A stretch of 64,000 bases of DNA from Pseudanabaena mucicola str. Chao 1806 (GCF_030323025.1 NZ_CP097329.1:4264001-4328000), one strand, 5' to 3'; numbered from the stretch's first letter, positions 52,670-62,475 are shown. Notes: a model not told the origin generated them from the sequence alone. Program-made: numbers and translations.

Positions 52670-53533
52670 GTGGATTTAATTAGTTTATTTGATACACCTA
52701 AACCCGTAATCGGGGTCATTCATCTTTTACCATTGCCTACTTCACCACGTTGGGGGAGCAGCCTTAAAGAGGTCATTGATCGAGCCGAACAAGAAGCCAC
52801 CGCCCTTGCCGCAGGCGGAGTCCAAGGAATTATCGTAGAGAATTTTTTTGACGCTCCCTTTACCAAAGATCGAGTTGATCCTGCGGTGGTTAGTGCCATG
52901 AGTTTGGTTGTGCATCGTGTCAAGCAGATGGTCGGTATCCCTGTAGGCATTAACGTGCTGCGGAATGATGGTCATAGCGCGATGGCGATCGCATCCTGTG
53001 TTGGCGCTCAGTTTATCCGTATCAATGTCCTTATGGGCGTAATGGCAACCGATCAAGGAATTATTGAGGGTGATGCTTATCAACTACTACGTTATCGCCG
53101 TGAACTTGGGACAGATGTAAAAATATTTGCTGATGTTTTGGTCAAACACGCTCAACCCATTTCAGTACCCAAAATTACTGCGGCGGTTCACGATACGATT
53201 CATCGCGGACTTGCCGATGCTGTGATTCTATCGGGATGGGCAACAGGCAATCCACCCACAACGGAGGATCTCAAGGAAGCAAAGCTTGCTTGTGATGAAA
53301 CACCTCTATTTGTTGGCTCTGGCGCAACATGGGATAATGTGCCGCAATTGATGCAATATGCTGATGGTGTCATTGTTTCCAGTTCCCTCAAGCGCAATGG
53401 TCAAATTCAACAGGCGATCGATCCGATTCGGGTCAGCCGTTTTGTTGAAGCTGTCCGTTTGGATATTGCTAACCGCAAAAAAAATCTGGCTGAAGAGCAA
53501 ATATTGCGATCGCCAACTGTGTCAATTGGATAA
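52670..53533 (+). CDS. btpA: Photosystem I biogenesis protein BtpA
   Basis: 287 residues, TIM-barrel-like BtpA family. Marks: GVIHLLPLPTSPRWGSSLKE, EQEATALAAGGVQGIIVENF, GINVLRNDGHSAMAIA and FADVLVKHAQPI. In Synechocystis BtpA stabilises the PSI reaction-centre proteins PsaA/PsaB and is bound to the thylakoid surface. GTG start at 52670 (GTGGATTTAATT); no ATG fits. Monocistronic as far as seen. Confidence 0.94.
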   Translation: MDLISLFDTPKPVIGVIHLLPLPTSPRWGSSLKEVIDRAEQEATALAAGGVQGIIVENFFDAPFTKDRVDPAVVSAMSLVVHRVKQMVGIPVGINVLRNDGHSAMAIASCVGAQFIRINVLMGVMATDQGIIEGDAYQLLRYRRELGTDVKIFADVLVKHAQPISVPKITAAVHDTIHRGLADAVILSGWATGNPPTTEDLKEAKLACDETPLFVGSGATWDNVPQLMQYADGVIVSSSLKRNGQIQQAIDPIRVSRFVEAVRLDIANRKKNLAEEQILRSPTVSIG

Positions 53534-53618
53534 AATCTTATCGAACTGATCGAAAACGTGGGTTCATCCCTCATCCTTGGGGCTATTAGCAGGTAGGTAC
53601 AAATTGTCTGGAACAAAT

Positions 53619-54503
53619 ATGCGAAAACGATCTGAGCCTTGGTTGCATCGGTGGTCGCACCCTGCGATCATTGCGATCGCTATATTTGGCTTTTCGCTTA
53701 CAACCTATTTAACCGTCACACACTTCTTTGGTCAAAAAGTTGCTCTTTGTGATGTTCAAGGCAGTGGTTGTGACCTAGTACTAAGTAGCGAATATGCCAA
53801 AATCTTTGGTATCCCCCTTACGATTTTTGGAGCCTTAGGTTATCTGACGCTGGGGCTTCTGGCTGGAGTACCAATGTTGCTAAAACGCGACGATCCCAAA
53901 GAGCAAGCCAAAATCAGGGAAGTTGCCAATTTCTTGATGTTTATGGTGTCGTCAGCAACATTTGTTTTTAGTGGTTACTTAATGTATCTACTTGCATCAG
54001 GTAAAGTTGACAGCATTAACGGACAACCACAGTTTTGCCTTTACTGTGTCACTTCAGCGACAAACATGGCGTTGATTTGGTTTCTGACAGTATTTGGCAA
54101 TTCTTGGAAAGATGTGGGGCAGTTATTCTTCACAGGTGCGATCGTGGCAATCATTACTTTAACAGGTACTCTTGGTGTCTATGCTAGCCAGAGTAAACTT
54201 GCTGTGCAAAGTAACTCCTTTGCTGGAAGGCTTGCTCAGCACTTGACTGCCACCAGTGCAAAGATGTACGGTGCATATTGGTGTCCGCACTGTCACGACC
54301 AGAAGGAAAGATTTGGCGAGGCAAAAAAATTAATTCCTTATGTGGAATGCGATCCCAAAGGTGAAAATCCCCAAACCCAACTATGTATAACCAAGGGCAT
54401 TAAGGGTTATCCCACTTGGGAAATTAGTGGCAAGATGTTTTCAGGCGATCGCTCTCTAGATGAGCTAGCTGATTTATCAGGTTATACAGGCGAGCGTAAA
54501 TAA
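53619..54503 (+). CDS. VKOR-thioredoxin fusion (disulfide bond formation protein)
   Basis: 294 residues. N-terminal four- to five-span VKOR domain with the loop cysteines (VALCDVQGSGCD) and the quinone-side CxxC (FCLYC), then a lumenal thioredoxin-like domain with CPHC (YGAYWCPHCHDQKERF) and cis-Pro in KGYPTWEI. Same architecture as the structurally characterised Synechococcus VKOR homologue. Passes electrons from folding proteins to quinone. ATG 53619 chosen; the frame opens at 53577. Confidence 0.95.
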   Translation: MRKRSEPWLHRWSHPAIIAIAIFGFSLTTYLTVTHFFGQKVALCDVQGSGCDLVLSSEYAKIFGIPLTIFGALGYLTLGLLAGVPMLLKRDDPKEQAKIREVANFLMFMVSSATFVFSGYLMYLLASGKVDSINGQPQFCLYCVTSATNMALIWFLTVFGNSWKDVGQLFFTGAIVAIITLTGTLGVYASQSKLAVQSNSFAGRLAQHLTATSAKMYGAYWCPHCHDQKERFGEAKKLIPYVECDPKGENPQTQLCITKGIKGYPTWEISGKMFSGDRSLDELADLSGYTGERK

Positions 54504-54510
54504 AATTATC

Positions 54511-54548
54511 AAATAAAAAAGGGATGCATTGCATCCCTTTTTTTATTT
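54511..54548. terminator. Bidirectional terminator
   Basis: AAATAAAAAAGGGATGC-ATT-GCATCCCTTTTTTTATTT, symmetric, between the convergent VKOR and PstS-like genes; it overlaps the PstS-like stop codon. Confidence 0.85.
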
Positions 54549-55517
54549 GATAGGAATGAATCCTAATTTCTGGACAATTTGCTGACCTTGAGGCGAAAGG
54601 GCAAACTCGATAAATTGCTTAACAACAGGAGTAGTGGTTTTCTTAGCTCCTAAAAACAAGCTACGACTAATCGGATACTTACCAGATTTAATCGCGGCAA
54701 TATCAGTAGCATTTATGTCATCAATTGCCACTATTCTGACAATTTCCTGCTTTTCCACTTGAGAAACTGTGGCATAACTGATGCCATTGTCACCTAAATC
54801 TCGCAAAATTGCTGTCGTTTCATCCTGTTTCCAAGTAATGAAGTTAGGGCTATCAGGAGGAAAGTTTTGACCAAGCAGGACGATATCTTGAAAAGCTTCT
54901 CTAGTGCCACTTGAGGTTGCACGATTAATTACTTTAATCGGTTGATTTGTACCACCAACTTGTGACCAATTAGTGATTTTGCCCTGATAAATATCACGTA
55001 CTTGCTCCTTAGTTAAATTGCCTTTAAAGGGATTGTTAATGCCCACTACTACCGCGATCGCATCTTTAGCGATCGGTACTAGTTGAACACCTGCTTGGGC
55101 TTCTGCGGCTTTGAGGGGGCGAGATGTTGCAGCGATCGCGATCGAGCCACTGATCAGATTTTGCAAACCTTGACTAGAGCCATTAGGTTTACCATCAGGC
55201 AATCCGAATGTTGTGGGGATATTCGGATTAACTTGGCTATAGGCAGTCCGCAGTTCTTTAATTAACGTCACCATCGTGGTACTGCCGTCAATTTCCAAAA
55301 CATTGGGATTGGGCAAAGATGTATCAAAATTTAAGCTAGTTGGAGTTGGCGCACTGGTTTTAGTCGCCGTAGGAGATGTTGCTTCAGGTGCGGCTGTCGA
55401 AGTTGGAGATTGAGTTGGTTTGCTCTGCTGCGAAAAGAACCAATAGCCACCACCCGCAATCCCTGCTGTAACCAGTAATGACAGAACTAAAACTGTAGTT
55501 TCTTTGCCCTGTGACAT
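54543..55517 (-). CDS. PstS-family phosphate-binding-type protein
   Basis: 324 residues. One N-terminal membrane anchor (about 8-28), a Thr/Pro/Ser-rich linker (about 35-60), then the PstS fold: LEIDGSTTMVTLIKELRTAY, GSIAIAATSRPLKAAE, ITNWSQVGGTNQPIKVINR and ATSSGTREAFQDIVL. No lipobox Cys. No pstCAB nearby, so it may be a phosphate-scavenging or signalling orphan. Ligand not certain. Confidence 0.88.
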   Translation of the reverse strand: MSQGKETTVLVLSLLVTAGIAGGGYWFFSQQSKPTQSPTSTAAPEATSPTATKTSAPTPTSLNFDTSLPNPNVLEIDGSTTMVTLIKELRTAYSQVNPNIPTTFGLPDGKPNGSSQGLQNLISGSIAIAATSRPLKAAEAQAGVQLVPIAKDAIAVVVGINNPFKGNLTKEQVRDIYQGKITNWSQVGGTNQPIKVINRATSSGTREAFQDIVLLGQNFPPDSPNFITWKQDETTAILRDLGDNGISYATVSQVEKQEIVRIVAIDDINATDIAAIKSGKYPISRSLFLGAKKTTTPVVKQFIEFALSPQGQQIVQKLGFIPIK

Positions 55518-55622
55518 AAATTTTAAATACCTAGATATCTGGCATAACTTTAGCGTGAATTCAGATTAAAAGCCTCTACCAACAACATATTTGTATAAGA
55601 GATAAGCGGTGCTTTGCGCCGC

Positions 55623-56858
55623 CTATCTTTCTATGCTATTTAATAATCCAATTAAGCTTTGTCCCACAGCATAGGCGAGATTTACAGGAACAGCATTGCC
55701 AATCTGTTTATATTGACTGGTTAATGCCCCAACAAAATCCCATTCATCAGGAAAGGTTTGAATTCTTGCATATTCTCTAACAGTGAGAGGTCTTGTTTCG
55801 TCAGGATGACATCTTTCTGTTTGCTTTTGGGCTGGTGAACAGGTCAGGGTTAAACTAGGTTGATCCCAAGCTAATCTCCTTGCCATTCCTGTTTTACCAC
55901 CTCCTAGAAAATAACTTTTTTGCATATATTCTTTTTGCAAATCATCGGGCAAGTCTCGCCAATAACCACCTTGAGGTACAAGATCTAATATTTCCTTTTT
56001 CCTTTTTGCATAGGTTTGACCTTGAGACTTTGGTACATCCGTTGGATACAATTCACCTGCTTTGAGTGCGTCTTTAAGCACCATAACTTTGTTGTGAGGT
56101 GTGGGCCATTTAAAATCAGCAATCTTGACTAAATCATTTCTAATACCGATTAAAAATAGGCGTTCTCTTTTTTGTGGAACCCGATAAAATATAGCCTTCA
56201 AAACCTGTGGTTCTATCAGTGTATAACCAAGATCTTGAATGATTGATTTCATTACAGACAAGGTTCTACCGTTATCATGTTTTAGTAATCCACGGACATT
56301 TTCACCTAAGAATATTTTGGGTTGTAGTTCTTTAATAGCTCTAGCAAATTCAAAAAACAATGTTCCTCTTGTATCTTCAAATCCTAGTTTATTACCTGCA
56401 TAGGAAAAGGCTTGACAAGGGAAGCCACCTGCAAGCAAATCAATATTAGAAAATTCTGTAAAATCTACATTTTTAACATCGCCTTCGATGACATTCCAAT
56501 TTGGTCGATTAGTGCGTAAAGTTTTGCAAGCATCTTTATCAAATTCATTTAATGCGATCGCATTAAATCCAGCACGCTCTAGTCCAATTGCAAGTCCACC
56601 CGCACCCGCAAAAAGTTCTATTGAATTAAATATCTTGATGGGTTTAATAGTATTTATATTATTCTCTGGACTTTGAGAAAATATGTTTCTAATTTCTTCA
56701 AAGTGTAGTAAATCAGATATTTTATATTCTTTTTTATTAGTGACAGAGTTAAATACAGGTGTTATTTTTTGATTTTTCTCCCATTTTAATAATGTTGACT
56801 TAGAAACAGATGTGATATCTGCTAAAAGTTCGGCGGGAATAACTTGTGTATCAAACAT
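55623..56858 (-). CDS. DNA (cytosine-5)-methyltransferase with N-terminal HTH
   Basis: 411 residues, the modification enzyme of a type II system. Residues 1-65 form a MerR-like helix-turn-helix (VSKSTLLKWEKNQKITPVFN) that may control expression. Methylase motifs follow: I SIELFAGAGGLAIGLERAGF, IV GGFPCQAFSYAG with catalytic Cys, VI ENVRGLL, VIII QKRERLFLIG, IX-X RPLTVREYARIQTFPDEW and QIGNAVPVNLA. Its start overlaps the nuclease gene by 8 nt. AT-rich with few HIP1 sites, a sign of recent acquisition. Confidence 0.93.
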   Translation of the reverse strand: MFDTQVIPAELLADITSVSKSTLLKWEKNQKITPVFNSVTNKKEYKISDLLHFEEIRNIFSQSPENNINTIKPIKIFNSIELFAGAGGLAIGLERAGFNAIALNEFDKDACKTLRTNRPNWNVIEGDVKNVDFTEFSNIDLLAGGFPCQAFSYAGNKLGFEDTRGTLFFEFARAIKELQPKIFLGENVRGLLKHDNGRTLSVMKSIIQDLGYTLIEPQVLKAIFYRVPQKRERLFLIGIRNDLVKIADFKWPTPHNKVMVLKDALKAGELYPTDVPKSQGQTYAKRKKEILDLVPQGGYWRDLPDDLQKEYMQKSYFLGGGKTGMARRLAWDQPSLTLTCSPAQKQTERCHPDETRPLTVREYARIQTFPDEWDFVGALTSQYKQIGNAVPVNLAYAVGQSLIGLLNSIER

Positions 56859-57599
56859 TGAAATTATCGAAACCTGCGTATTTTTTGAAAGATAGTAAAA
56901 ATAGACTTTTTAATAAGTTATTATCGATTGCATTAAGTTCTTGAATTACAGAATTTGATTCTTGTTCAAAGTCACCACTACTTACAATGTCGTCAATCAC
57001 TGATGGTAACTTCTCACACAATTTTTTAAAAGCTGTTTGATCACCTGTCACTAATTCATAAAACCTATCAATCGACATTTGGCGTATGCGTTGATCTGAA
57101 ACGGAAATACCACCTAATTTTATGTGCCAAGCTATATTTTGACTTTTTTTGCTATTACTTCTACCAATAGACATATAGCATTTGGATTAGTTCTTATAGT
57201 CTTTTGCATCATCTCATATGTTTCTGCTGAAGATTTAGAATTCATGGTGTTGTGCTTATTCTTCATCTCCACATAATAACTAAGCTGATCATTAGATATG
57301 TCATAACCTGATTCAGGTAAATACCATCCATTTTCACTACCTATATATCGAAATATATTTTGATGAAAATATCCAATCTGGTTTGTATTTGATTTATCTA
57401 CTTGTCTTATAACTTCATTCTCAATTACATCATTAATATTTTTGCCATAAACTTTAGAATCGAAAGTTAGTTTAATGGGATCGATCAGATTTTTATTAAA
57501 TTCAGATAAATCAACTTTGAATCTATATTTATTTACAGTTTCTTTGACATGGTTATACAAGTTTTCATTACTAATAAAATCAAGATTATAATCTCTCAT
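56851..57599 (-). pseudogene. Eco47II-family restriction endonuclease, frameshifted at an A7 run
   Basis: Two overlapping frames make one enzyme: 57599-57132 (DPIKLTFDSKVYGKNINDVI, QIGYFHQNIFRYIG, YVEMKNKHNTMNS, LLVEVIAKK) and 57174-56851 (KKSQNIAWHIKL, IRQMSIDRFYELVTGD, FKKLCEKLPSVIDDI). These fit the Eco47II/PF09553 family, which cuts GGWCC. The break is at seven A's (57144-57150); reading A AAA AAA with a -1 slip joins both parts into about 249 residues, the usual length. So it is either a one-base deletion from A8, a sequencing error, or programmed frameshifting. Confidence 0.82.
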
Positions 57600-57740
57600 T
57601 TTTGTGATTCTAAATTGACAGGGGGATTTATTCCTGAATTTTAAGATGTTTTACTATGATACAGACATACTGATGACTCAGCAAATTCAAAACCTTCATG
57701 AGCTAAGATCTAGTCTAGAAGTAGTAATCATTGACGTGAC

Positions 57741-59099
57741 GTGTTTCAACAACTCCGATTTCAGGCAAACCAAATTTGGCGACATCAGGTCGTGGCAGTC
57801 CTTGCCAATCTCAAGGTAGCGATCGCCCTTCTATTATTAATTGCCCTGTTTAGCATCCTTGGCACGGTGATCGAGCAGGGGCAAACCCTTGATTTCTATC
57901 GCGAAAATTATCCTGAACATCCTGCCCTATTTGGTTTCTTGTCGTACAAAGTGATTTTGGCGATCGGATTAGAACATGTTTACGGTAGCTGGTGGTTTCT
58001 CACTTTACTGATTTTGTTTGGCACAAGCCTCACCGCTTGCACTTTCAATCGCCAATTGCCAATCCTTAAGGCTTCTAATCGTTGGTTTTACTACACTAAG
58101 CCCCAAAGTTTTGCGAAACTGCCCCTTGCTACGGAAATTGTCGGCGGCAATCTCACCCAGCTAGCACAGTCATTACAGTCTAAAAATTACAAGGTATATC
58201 AAGCTGACGATCGCCTTTATGCTCGTAAAGGACTTATTGGCAGAATAGGTCCAATCATCGTTCATGCCAGTATGTTATTGGTTTTGATTGGCTCGATCTG
58301 GGGTTCGATGACAGGTTTCATCGCGCAGGAAATGGTTCCCAGCGGCGCGACATTTCAAGTAAAAAATATAACGGAAGCAGGGATGTGGTCGGCTTCTCAA
58401 GTTCCCAAGAATTGGTCAGTGCGCGTTAATCGCTTTTGGATTGATTACACACCAACAGGAAGAATTGATCAGTTCTATTCCGATTTGTCGGTTATTGATA
58501 AAGATGGCAAAGAAGTCGATCGCCAAACGATCCATGTGAACAAGCCCTTGAAATACAAGGGAGTCACCTTCTATCAAGCGAACTGGGATATTCACGCCAT
58601 CAAATTTACGCTGAATAATAGTCCTGTTCTCCAATTGCCTGTCAATAAATTGGAATCTCAAAATGGTGGGCGGCAAGTTTGGGGAACATGGATTCCGACT
58701 AAGCCTGATCTCAGTGCAGGAGTGACACTCATTACGCCAGATTTGCAAGGTACTTTCTTGATTTATGACGAGCAAGGAAATCTACTCACGACAGTGCGAA
58801 CTAATGGTAAAGCAGAAGTTAATGGTGTTACCTTTACGCTAAAAGAAGCAATCGGCAGCACAGGCTTACAAATCAAAGCTGACCCCGGAATTCCCATTGT
58901 TTACGCAGGATTTGGACTGTTGATGTTGGGTGTCATGATGAGCTATATCAGTCATTCACAGATATGGGCTTTGCAGGTTGGCGATCGCCTTTATGTTGGA
59001 GGCAAGACCAATCGCGCCCAAGTCAGTTTTGAAGCAGAATTAGTCGATGTTACGAATGTGGTTGATAGTCAGGCGATCGCTTCTGGAGTTGCTGCCTAA
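57741..59099 (+). CDS. ccs1: Cytochrome c biogenesis protein Ccs1 (ResB family)
   Basis: 452 residues; with CcsA forms the system II heme-delivery complex for lumenal c-type cytochromes (cytochrome f, c6, c550). N-terminal spans ([20 protein letters not shown] and [19 protein letters not shown]), [20 protein letters not shown], a large lumenal domain, and a last span [19 protein letters not shown] with the conserved His. ResB marks [14 protein letters not shown] and [17 protein letters not shown]-like (here VNKPLKYKG). GTG start at 57741. Called ccsB in some cyanobacterial annotations. Confidence 0.94.
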   Translation: MFQQLRFQANQIWRHQVVAVLANLKVAIALLLLIALFSILGTVIEQGQTLDFYRENYPEHPALFGFLSYKVILAIGLEHVYGSWWFLTLLILFGTSLTACTFNRQLPILKASNRWFYYTKPQSFAKLPLATEIVGGNLTQLAQSLQSKNYKVYQADDRLYARKGLIGRIGPIIVHASMLLVLIGSIWGSMTGFIAQEMVPSGATFQVKNITEAGMWSASQVPKNWSVRVNRFWIDYTPTGRIDQFYSDLSVIDKDGKEVDRQTIHVNKPLKYKGVTFYQANWDIHAIKFTLNNSPVLQLPVNKLESQNGGRQVWGTWIPTKPDLSAGVTLITPDLQGTFLIYDEQGNLLTTVRTNGKAEVNGVTFTLKEAIGSTGLQIKADPGIPIVYAGFGLLMLGVMMSYISHSQIWALQVGDRLYVGGKTNRAQVSFEAELVDVTNVVDSQAIASGVAA

Positions 59100-59117
59100 T
59101 TACAGTTAAATAAACTT

Positions 59118-59684
59118 ATGTATAAAAATTCTCAAGATTTTCCTTTTACCAAGATTTTAGAAGACAATTGGCTGACTGTGCGGCGCGAACTTGAACAACT
59201 CAGCGATCGCAGTTTTGTGGAATGGCCAGAAAAGCACCTCTATCAAAATGGCTGGGATATTTTCGGTTTGTACGCCTTTGGCATGAAACTAGACAAAAAT
59301 TGCCAACTCTGTCCCGAAACCACCAAACTAGTTGAGCAAATTCCTAATCTCGTCACCGCAGGCTTTTCTTCCCTTAGACCTGGCACTCATATCAAGCCCC
59401 ATACTGGCTATCCCGATGGCGTACTGCGCTGTCATTTAGGATTAGTTGGTTGTGAAGGATGTGGACTGAGAGTTGGTGATGAGACACGCAAATGGGAAGA
59501 GGGTAAGACGTTGGTATTTGACGACACCACTGAACATGAGGCATGGAATCGTGGTACACAAACCCGCATCGTTCTACTCTTAGATTTTAAATACCCTGTA
59601 GAGGAAGAGAAGTCCAATAATTTAGAGGATAAAAGTGTAATGGAATTACTTAAGGGCGCTTTACCATTCTTTAAGAAGAAATAA
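59118..59684 (+). CDS. Aspartyl/asparaginyl beta-hydroxylase-type dioxygenase
   Basis: 188 residues, PF05118 double-stranded beta-helix. Metal ligands in IKPHTGYPDGVLRCHLGLVG and DTTEHEAWNRGTQTRIVLLLD, the Arg binding 2-oxoglutarate. A stand-alone domain common in bacteria; substrate unknown. 18 bp after ccs1, perhaps the same transcript. The C-terminal 20 residues are charged and not part of the fold. Confidence 0.88.
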   Translation: MYKNSQDFPFTKILEDNWLTVRRELEQLSDRSFVEWPEKHLYQNGWDIFGLYAFGMKLDKNCQLCPETTKLVEQIPNLVTAGFSSLRPGTHIKPHTGYPDGVLRCHLGLVGCEGCGLRVGDETRKWEEGKTLVFDDTTEHEAWNRGTQTRIVLLLDFKYPVEEEKSNNLEDKSVMELLKGALPFFKKK

Positions 59685-59709
59685 ATCTCTTCACCATTTG
59701 CAATATAAG

Positions 59710-59802
59710 TAGGACTTACGCATTAGGTAGATGTGGTGCGGGCTTCGCCCGCACCACATCTACCTCAATCTTAAGAAATTCGTTCGGTTTGCGTAAGTCC
59801 TA
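59710..59802. repeat. Family C repeat, copy 2, with 5-bp duplication
   Basis: 93 bp, inverted relative to 41002-41094. Ends TAGGACTTACGCA and TGCGTAAGTCCTA. Flanked by ATAAG (59705-59709, 59803-59807). Confidence 0.85.
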
Positions 59803-59805
59803 ATA

Positions 59806-59939
59806 AGTTCAGAATAATTTGAAATAGACTTTGCTCTGCTACACAAACCACCGCTCGAAGCTCACAATCAAAAGCTTTGCTAAGCAAAGCTTTTGATTGT
59901 GAGCTTATAAAGTCTATAAATTTAACTATAACTGACGTT
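59806..59939. repeat. Family D repeat, copy 4 (inverted, diverged)
   Basis: Left AGTTCAGAATAATTTGAAAT and right AACTATAACTGACGTT correspond to the inverted ends of copies 1 and 2; centre hairpin CAAAAGCTTTGCTAAGCAAAG. Abuts the family C copy on its left and a family E copy on its right. Confidence 0.6.
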
Positions 59940-60042
59940 ACAGCCTATTGAAGCTTTGAATACCATAGAAATATTTTTGAAAGGGGCGCGAAGCGCCCCT
60001 TTCAAAAATATTTCTGGGGCTTAAGTAAGCGCAAAAAGACGT
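59940..60042. repeat. Family E repeat, copy 4
   Basis: ACAGCCTATTGAAGCTTTGA start, central stem AAATATTTTTGAAAGGGGCG with its arm, tail TTAAGTAAGCGCAAAAAGAC-GT. 60043-60193 holds the ferredoxin gene's 3' flank, with a CTTTTGAAGAGGC-type weak hairpin only. Confidence 0.7.
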
Positions 60043-60193
60043 AACTAAACTTGCAAGAGACCAAAATCATTGAATTTTTGTCTCCTCTTGGTTGAAATAA
60101 AAATTTAATAGTTTTGGCTAGGATTGATTGCTGTTTAAAACAATATCACCAAAAAAGGCTCTCAATCCTTTTGAAGAGGCTGGGATTTAGTTA

Positions 60194-60529
60194 CTAAGCA
60201 ATCACACTAGAGCCAAAGCGAATTGAGTAGACCTCTTGTTCCTTGTCAGTGTAGATTTCGACATCGGACTTGGGATAGGAAACACAAAGCAAAATATAAC
60301 CCTTAGCATCTAGCTCTTCACCCATGCCTCCGATGCCCATGCCTTGGCTTTGGTCAACTTCACCCTTCACGATTTGGGCAGCGCAAGTTGTACATACACC
60401 TGCATAACAAGAGCAGGGCAAATCAACACCCGCAGAGATCGCGGCATCAAGAATAGGTTGGTCTTCGGGGACAGGCACAATATAGGTTTGTCCGTGATGA
60501 TGGAGGGTAGCTGTAAAGATCTGAGTCAT
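60194..60529 (-). CDS. [2Fe-2S] plant-type ferredoxin
   Basis: 111 residues. Cluster ligands Cys41, Cys46, Cys49 in PCSCYAGVCTTCAAQ and a fourth in YILLCVSYPKSD. DQSQGMGIGGMGEELDAKGY replaces the standard DQSFLDDDQ loop, and there is a C-terminal tail of about 15 residues (SIRFGSSVIA), so this is not the main photosynthetic PetF type but one of the auxiliary low-abundance ferredoxins. Electron partner unknown. Confidence 0.92.
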   Translation of the reverse strand: MTQIFTATLHHHGQTYIVPVPEDQPILDAAISAGVDLPCSCYAGVCTTCAAQIVKGEVDQSQGMGIGGMGEELDAKGYILLCVSYPKSDVEIYTDKEQEVYSIRFGSSVIA

Positions 60530-60595
60530 TTTTATAAATTTTAGTGCGTAACGTGAATGATAAGATAAGCAACTGGCTTAATTTTATCTTCTCCT

Positions 60596-61237
60596 ATGCA
60601 ATCCCGCCACATCGCCCGCGAACTCGCATTATTTAGTATCAATCAATTACCTAGCCAACCCCAAAAGCTAGAAACAAAAACCCTTGATGACATCGTTACT
60701 GCGGTTGTGCGATCACTGCATGATGAAACTAAAGAATTATTACAAACCGCCAGTGTGGAGTTACAACGCAGTCAAGAACGCATATCTTCTAGCGAAATCC
60801 GTACAGGTGATATCCGCCAAGATCTTCAAGCAGTTGAAGGGATGGTTCGCGAGGCGATCGAGCTAACCAAAAATGCGATCAACAACATTGGTTCAGCATT
60901 GGAGTTTCCTGTGACCTTAGTGTTGTCCCAACGGGATGAAGTGCGTAACTACGCGATTGATATTCTCAAAACTGTAAATACGAAGCGATCACACATCGAC
61001 GAAACTATAAGTAGCGCACTAGTGAATTGGCAACTTGATCGCCTTGCCCAAGTGGATAAGGATATTTTGCGGATTGCCACGGCAGAAATGATGTTTATGG
61101 GTGTAGCGAGCAAAATCGCGATTGATGAAGCGGTAGAATTAGCAAAACGCTATAGCAGTGAGGATGGCTATCGGTTTATCAATGGTGTACTCCGCCGTAT
61201 TGACGATCAACTGAAAGCATTACGTAAAACCCAATAA
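60596..61237 (+). CDS. nusB: Transcription antitermination protein NusB
   Basis: 213 residues; binds boxA RNA with NusE in rRNA antitermination. SRHIARELALFSINQLP at the N-terminus and VDKDILRIATAEMMFMGVAS, KIAIDEAVELAKRYSSEDGY and RFINGVLRRI at the C-terminus are diagnostic. A cyanobacterial insertion (about 55-105, helical, Gln/Ser-rich) makes it longer than the E. coli protein. Confidence 0.95.
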   Translation: MQSRHIARELALFSINQLPSQPQKLETKTLDDIVTAVVRSLHDETKELLQTASVELQRSQERISSSEIRTGDIRQDLQAVEGMVREAIELTKNAINNIGSALEFPVTLVLSQRDEVRNYAIDILKTVNTKRSHIDETISSALVNWQLDRLAQVDKDILRIATAEMMFMGVASKIAIDEAVELAKRYSSEDGYRFINGVLRRIDDQLKALRKTQ

Positions 61238-61479
61238 AGCAGACTGGCATTGTTGCATAAAATGGGGAAGGGAAGGTAAATTAGGTATTGATTAGGAGAA
61301 CAAAACCAGCAAATGAAACAGAAATATCAACTTCACAGCTTCTGATTGATTTGTCATAGCTATAAAGGTTAATTTCTAAAATCATCAATCTAATTCAGGA
61401 CTTAATAGGCTGTATTGCCTAGCTTCTAAATATTCATCAACAATTTTTAAAACTTCGATAAGTTATTGCAACTAAAATC

Positions 61480-61704
61480 ATGAGCAACGATCTAAATTTT
61501 CAATCTAATTCTCTAAGTAACGATAGTGGCAATATCGACATTAAAGAACATGATGGCAAAGCCAATCCTAAGCCACAAGATAGTTTCGTCAAGCTTGCTA
61601 TGCGTAATATGGTAAAAAAGGGTGGAACATCGCTATTTCATTTTTCTCTGACAATTTTTGGTGTGATTGGCATCTTAGTAGGTTTAGCGATCGTTTTTCA
61701 TTAG
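61480..61704 (+). CDS. DUF3285 small membrane protein
   Basis: 74 residues. The block SFVKLAMRNMVKKGGTSLFH followed by a single membrane span (FSLTIFGVIGILVGLAIVF) is the cyanobacterial DUF3285 family. Disordered polar N-terminus. Function unknown; single-span and probably thylakoid or plasma membrane. Confidence 0.85.
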   Translation: MSNDLNFQSNSLSNDSGNIDIKEHDGKANPKPQDSFVKLAMRNMVKKGGTSLFHFSLTIFGVIGILVGLAIVFH

Positions 61705-61802
61705 CATCTCAACAGTAAAATTAAAATATTGATACACAGATACAAATTTCTGACATCTATGTTTAAAGGTTTATACATAGCAACAGGATAAGAATAGTGA
61801 AT

Positions 61803-61904
61803 ACAGTCTAATGAAGCTTTGAATGGTCTAGAAATATTTTTGAAAGTGTTACGAAGCGCCACTTTCAAAAATATTTCTAGATCTTAAATAAGCGCAAAGC
61901 ATTT
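61803..61904. repeat. Family E repeat, copy 5
   Basis: ACAGTCTAATGAAGCTTTGA start, stem AGAAATATTTTTGAAAGTG with its arm, tail CTTAAATAAGCGCAAAGC. Lies 60 bp before ybeY. Confidence 0.7.
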
Positions 61905-61963
61905 AGGATTTCTATATTTAGACGAATTTAGATTAATTTTTTGTTAATTGAGGTTATTGAGAG

Positions 61964-62455
61964 TTGAGCATTGATCTATATTGCGAAGTCTATCCAGAAG
62001 TTATCTCTCATCATCCAATCTCATTGGAGCAATGGCAGGAATGGTTTTCTGTATGGGAGAAGTATCTATTGAATAAACAGGAAATCAATGATGGAGAATA
62101 TGAACTATCACTAGCCATTACAGATGACGATACGATTCGTCAGTTCAACTTGCAGTACCGCCAACAGAATCGACCAACGGATGTTCTGTCCTTTGCTGCC
62201 TTAGAGTCGGAACTTCCTGAGATCCCCTTGACAGATGACGACTATGTAGAACCAACTAATTTGGGTGATATTATAATTTCCCAAACTACAGCAATCCGTC
62301 AATCTGAAGAAAGAGAACATTCATTAGTCTACGAATTTGCTTGGTTAGCAGCTCATGGATTGTTACACTTACTAGGATGGGATCATCCAGATGAGGAAAG
62401 TTTAGAAGCAATGCTCAAGCAACAGGACTCAATGCTGAGTCTAATTTCAATATAA
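61964..62455 (+). CDS. ybeY: Endoribonuclease YbeY (rRNA maturation factor)
   Basis: 163 residues; zinc-dependent single-strand RNase for 16S rRNA 3' maturation and 70S quality control. Metal site HGLLHLLGWDH (H-x3-H-x5-H); also YRQQNRPTDVLSFA and LGDIIISQTTA. TTG start at 61964 with GAGGT upstream; no in-frame ATG before the homology. Followed by dgkA, a common cyanobacterial order. Confidence 0.94.
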   Translation: MSIDLYCEVYPEVISHHPISLEQWQEWFSVWEKYLLNKQEINDGEYELSLAITDDDTIRQFNLQYRQQNRPTDVLSFAALESELPEIPLTDDDYVEPTNLGDIIISQTTAIRQSEEREHSLVYEFAWLAAHGLLHLLGWDHPDEESLEAMLKQQDSMLSLISI

Positions 62456-62475
62456 ATCAAGATAATGTAACGAAT

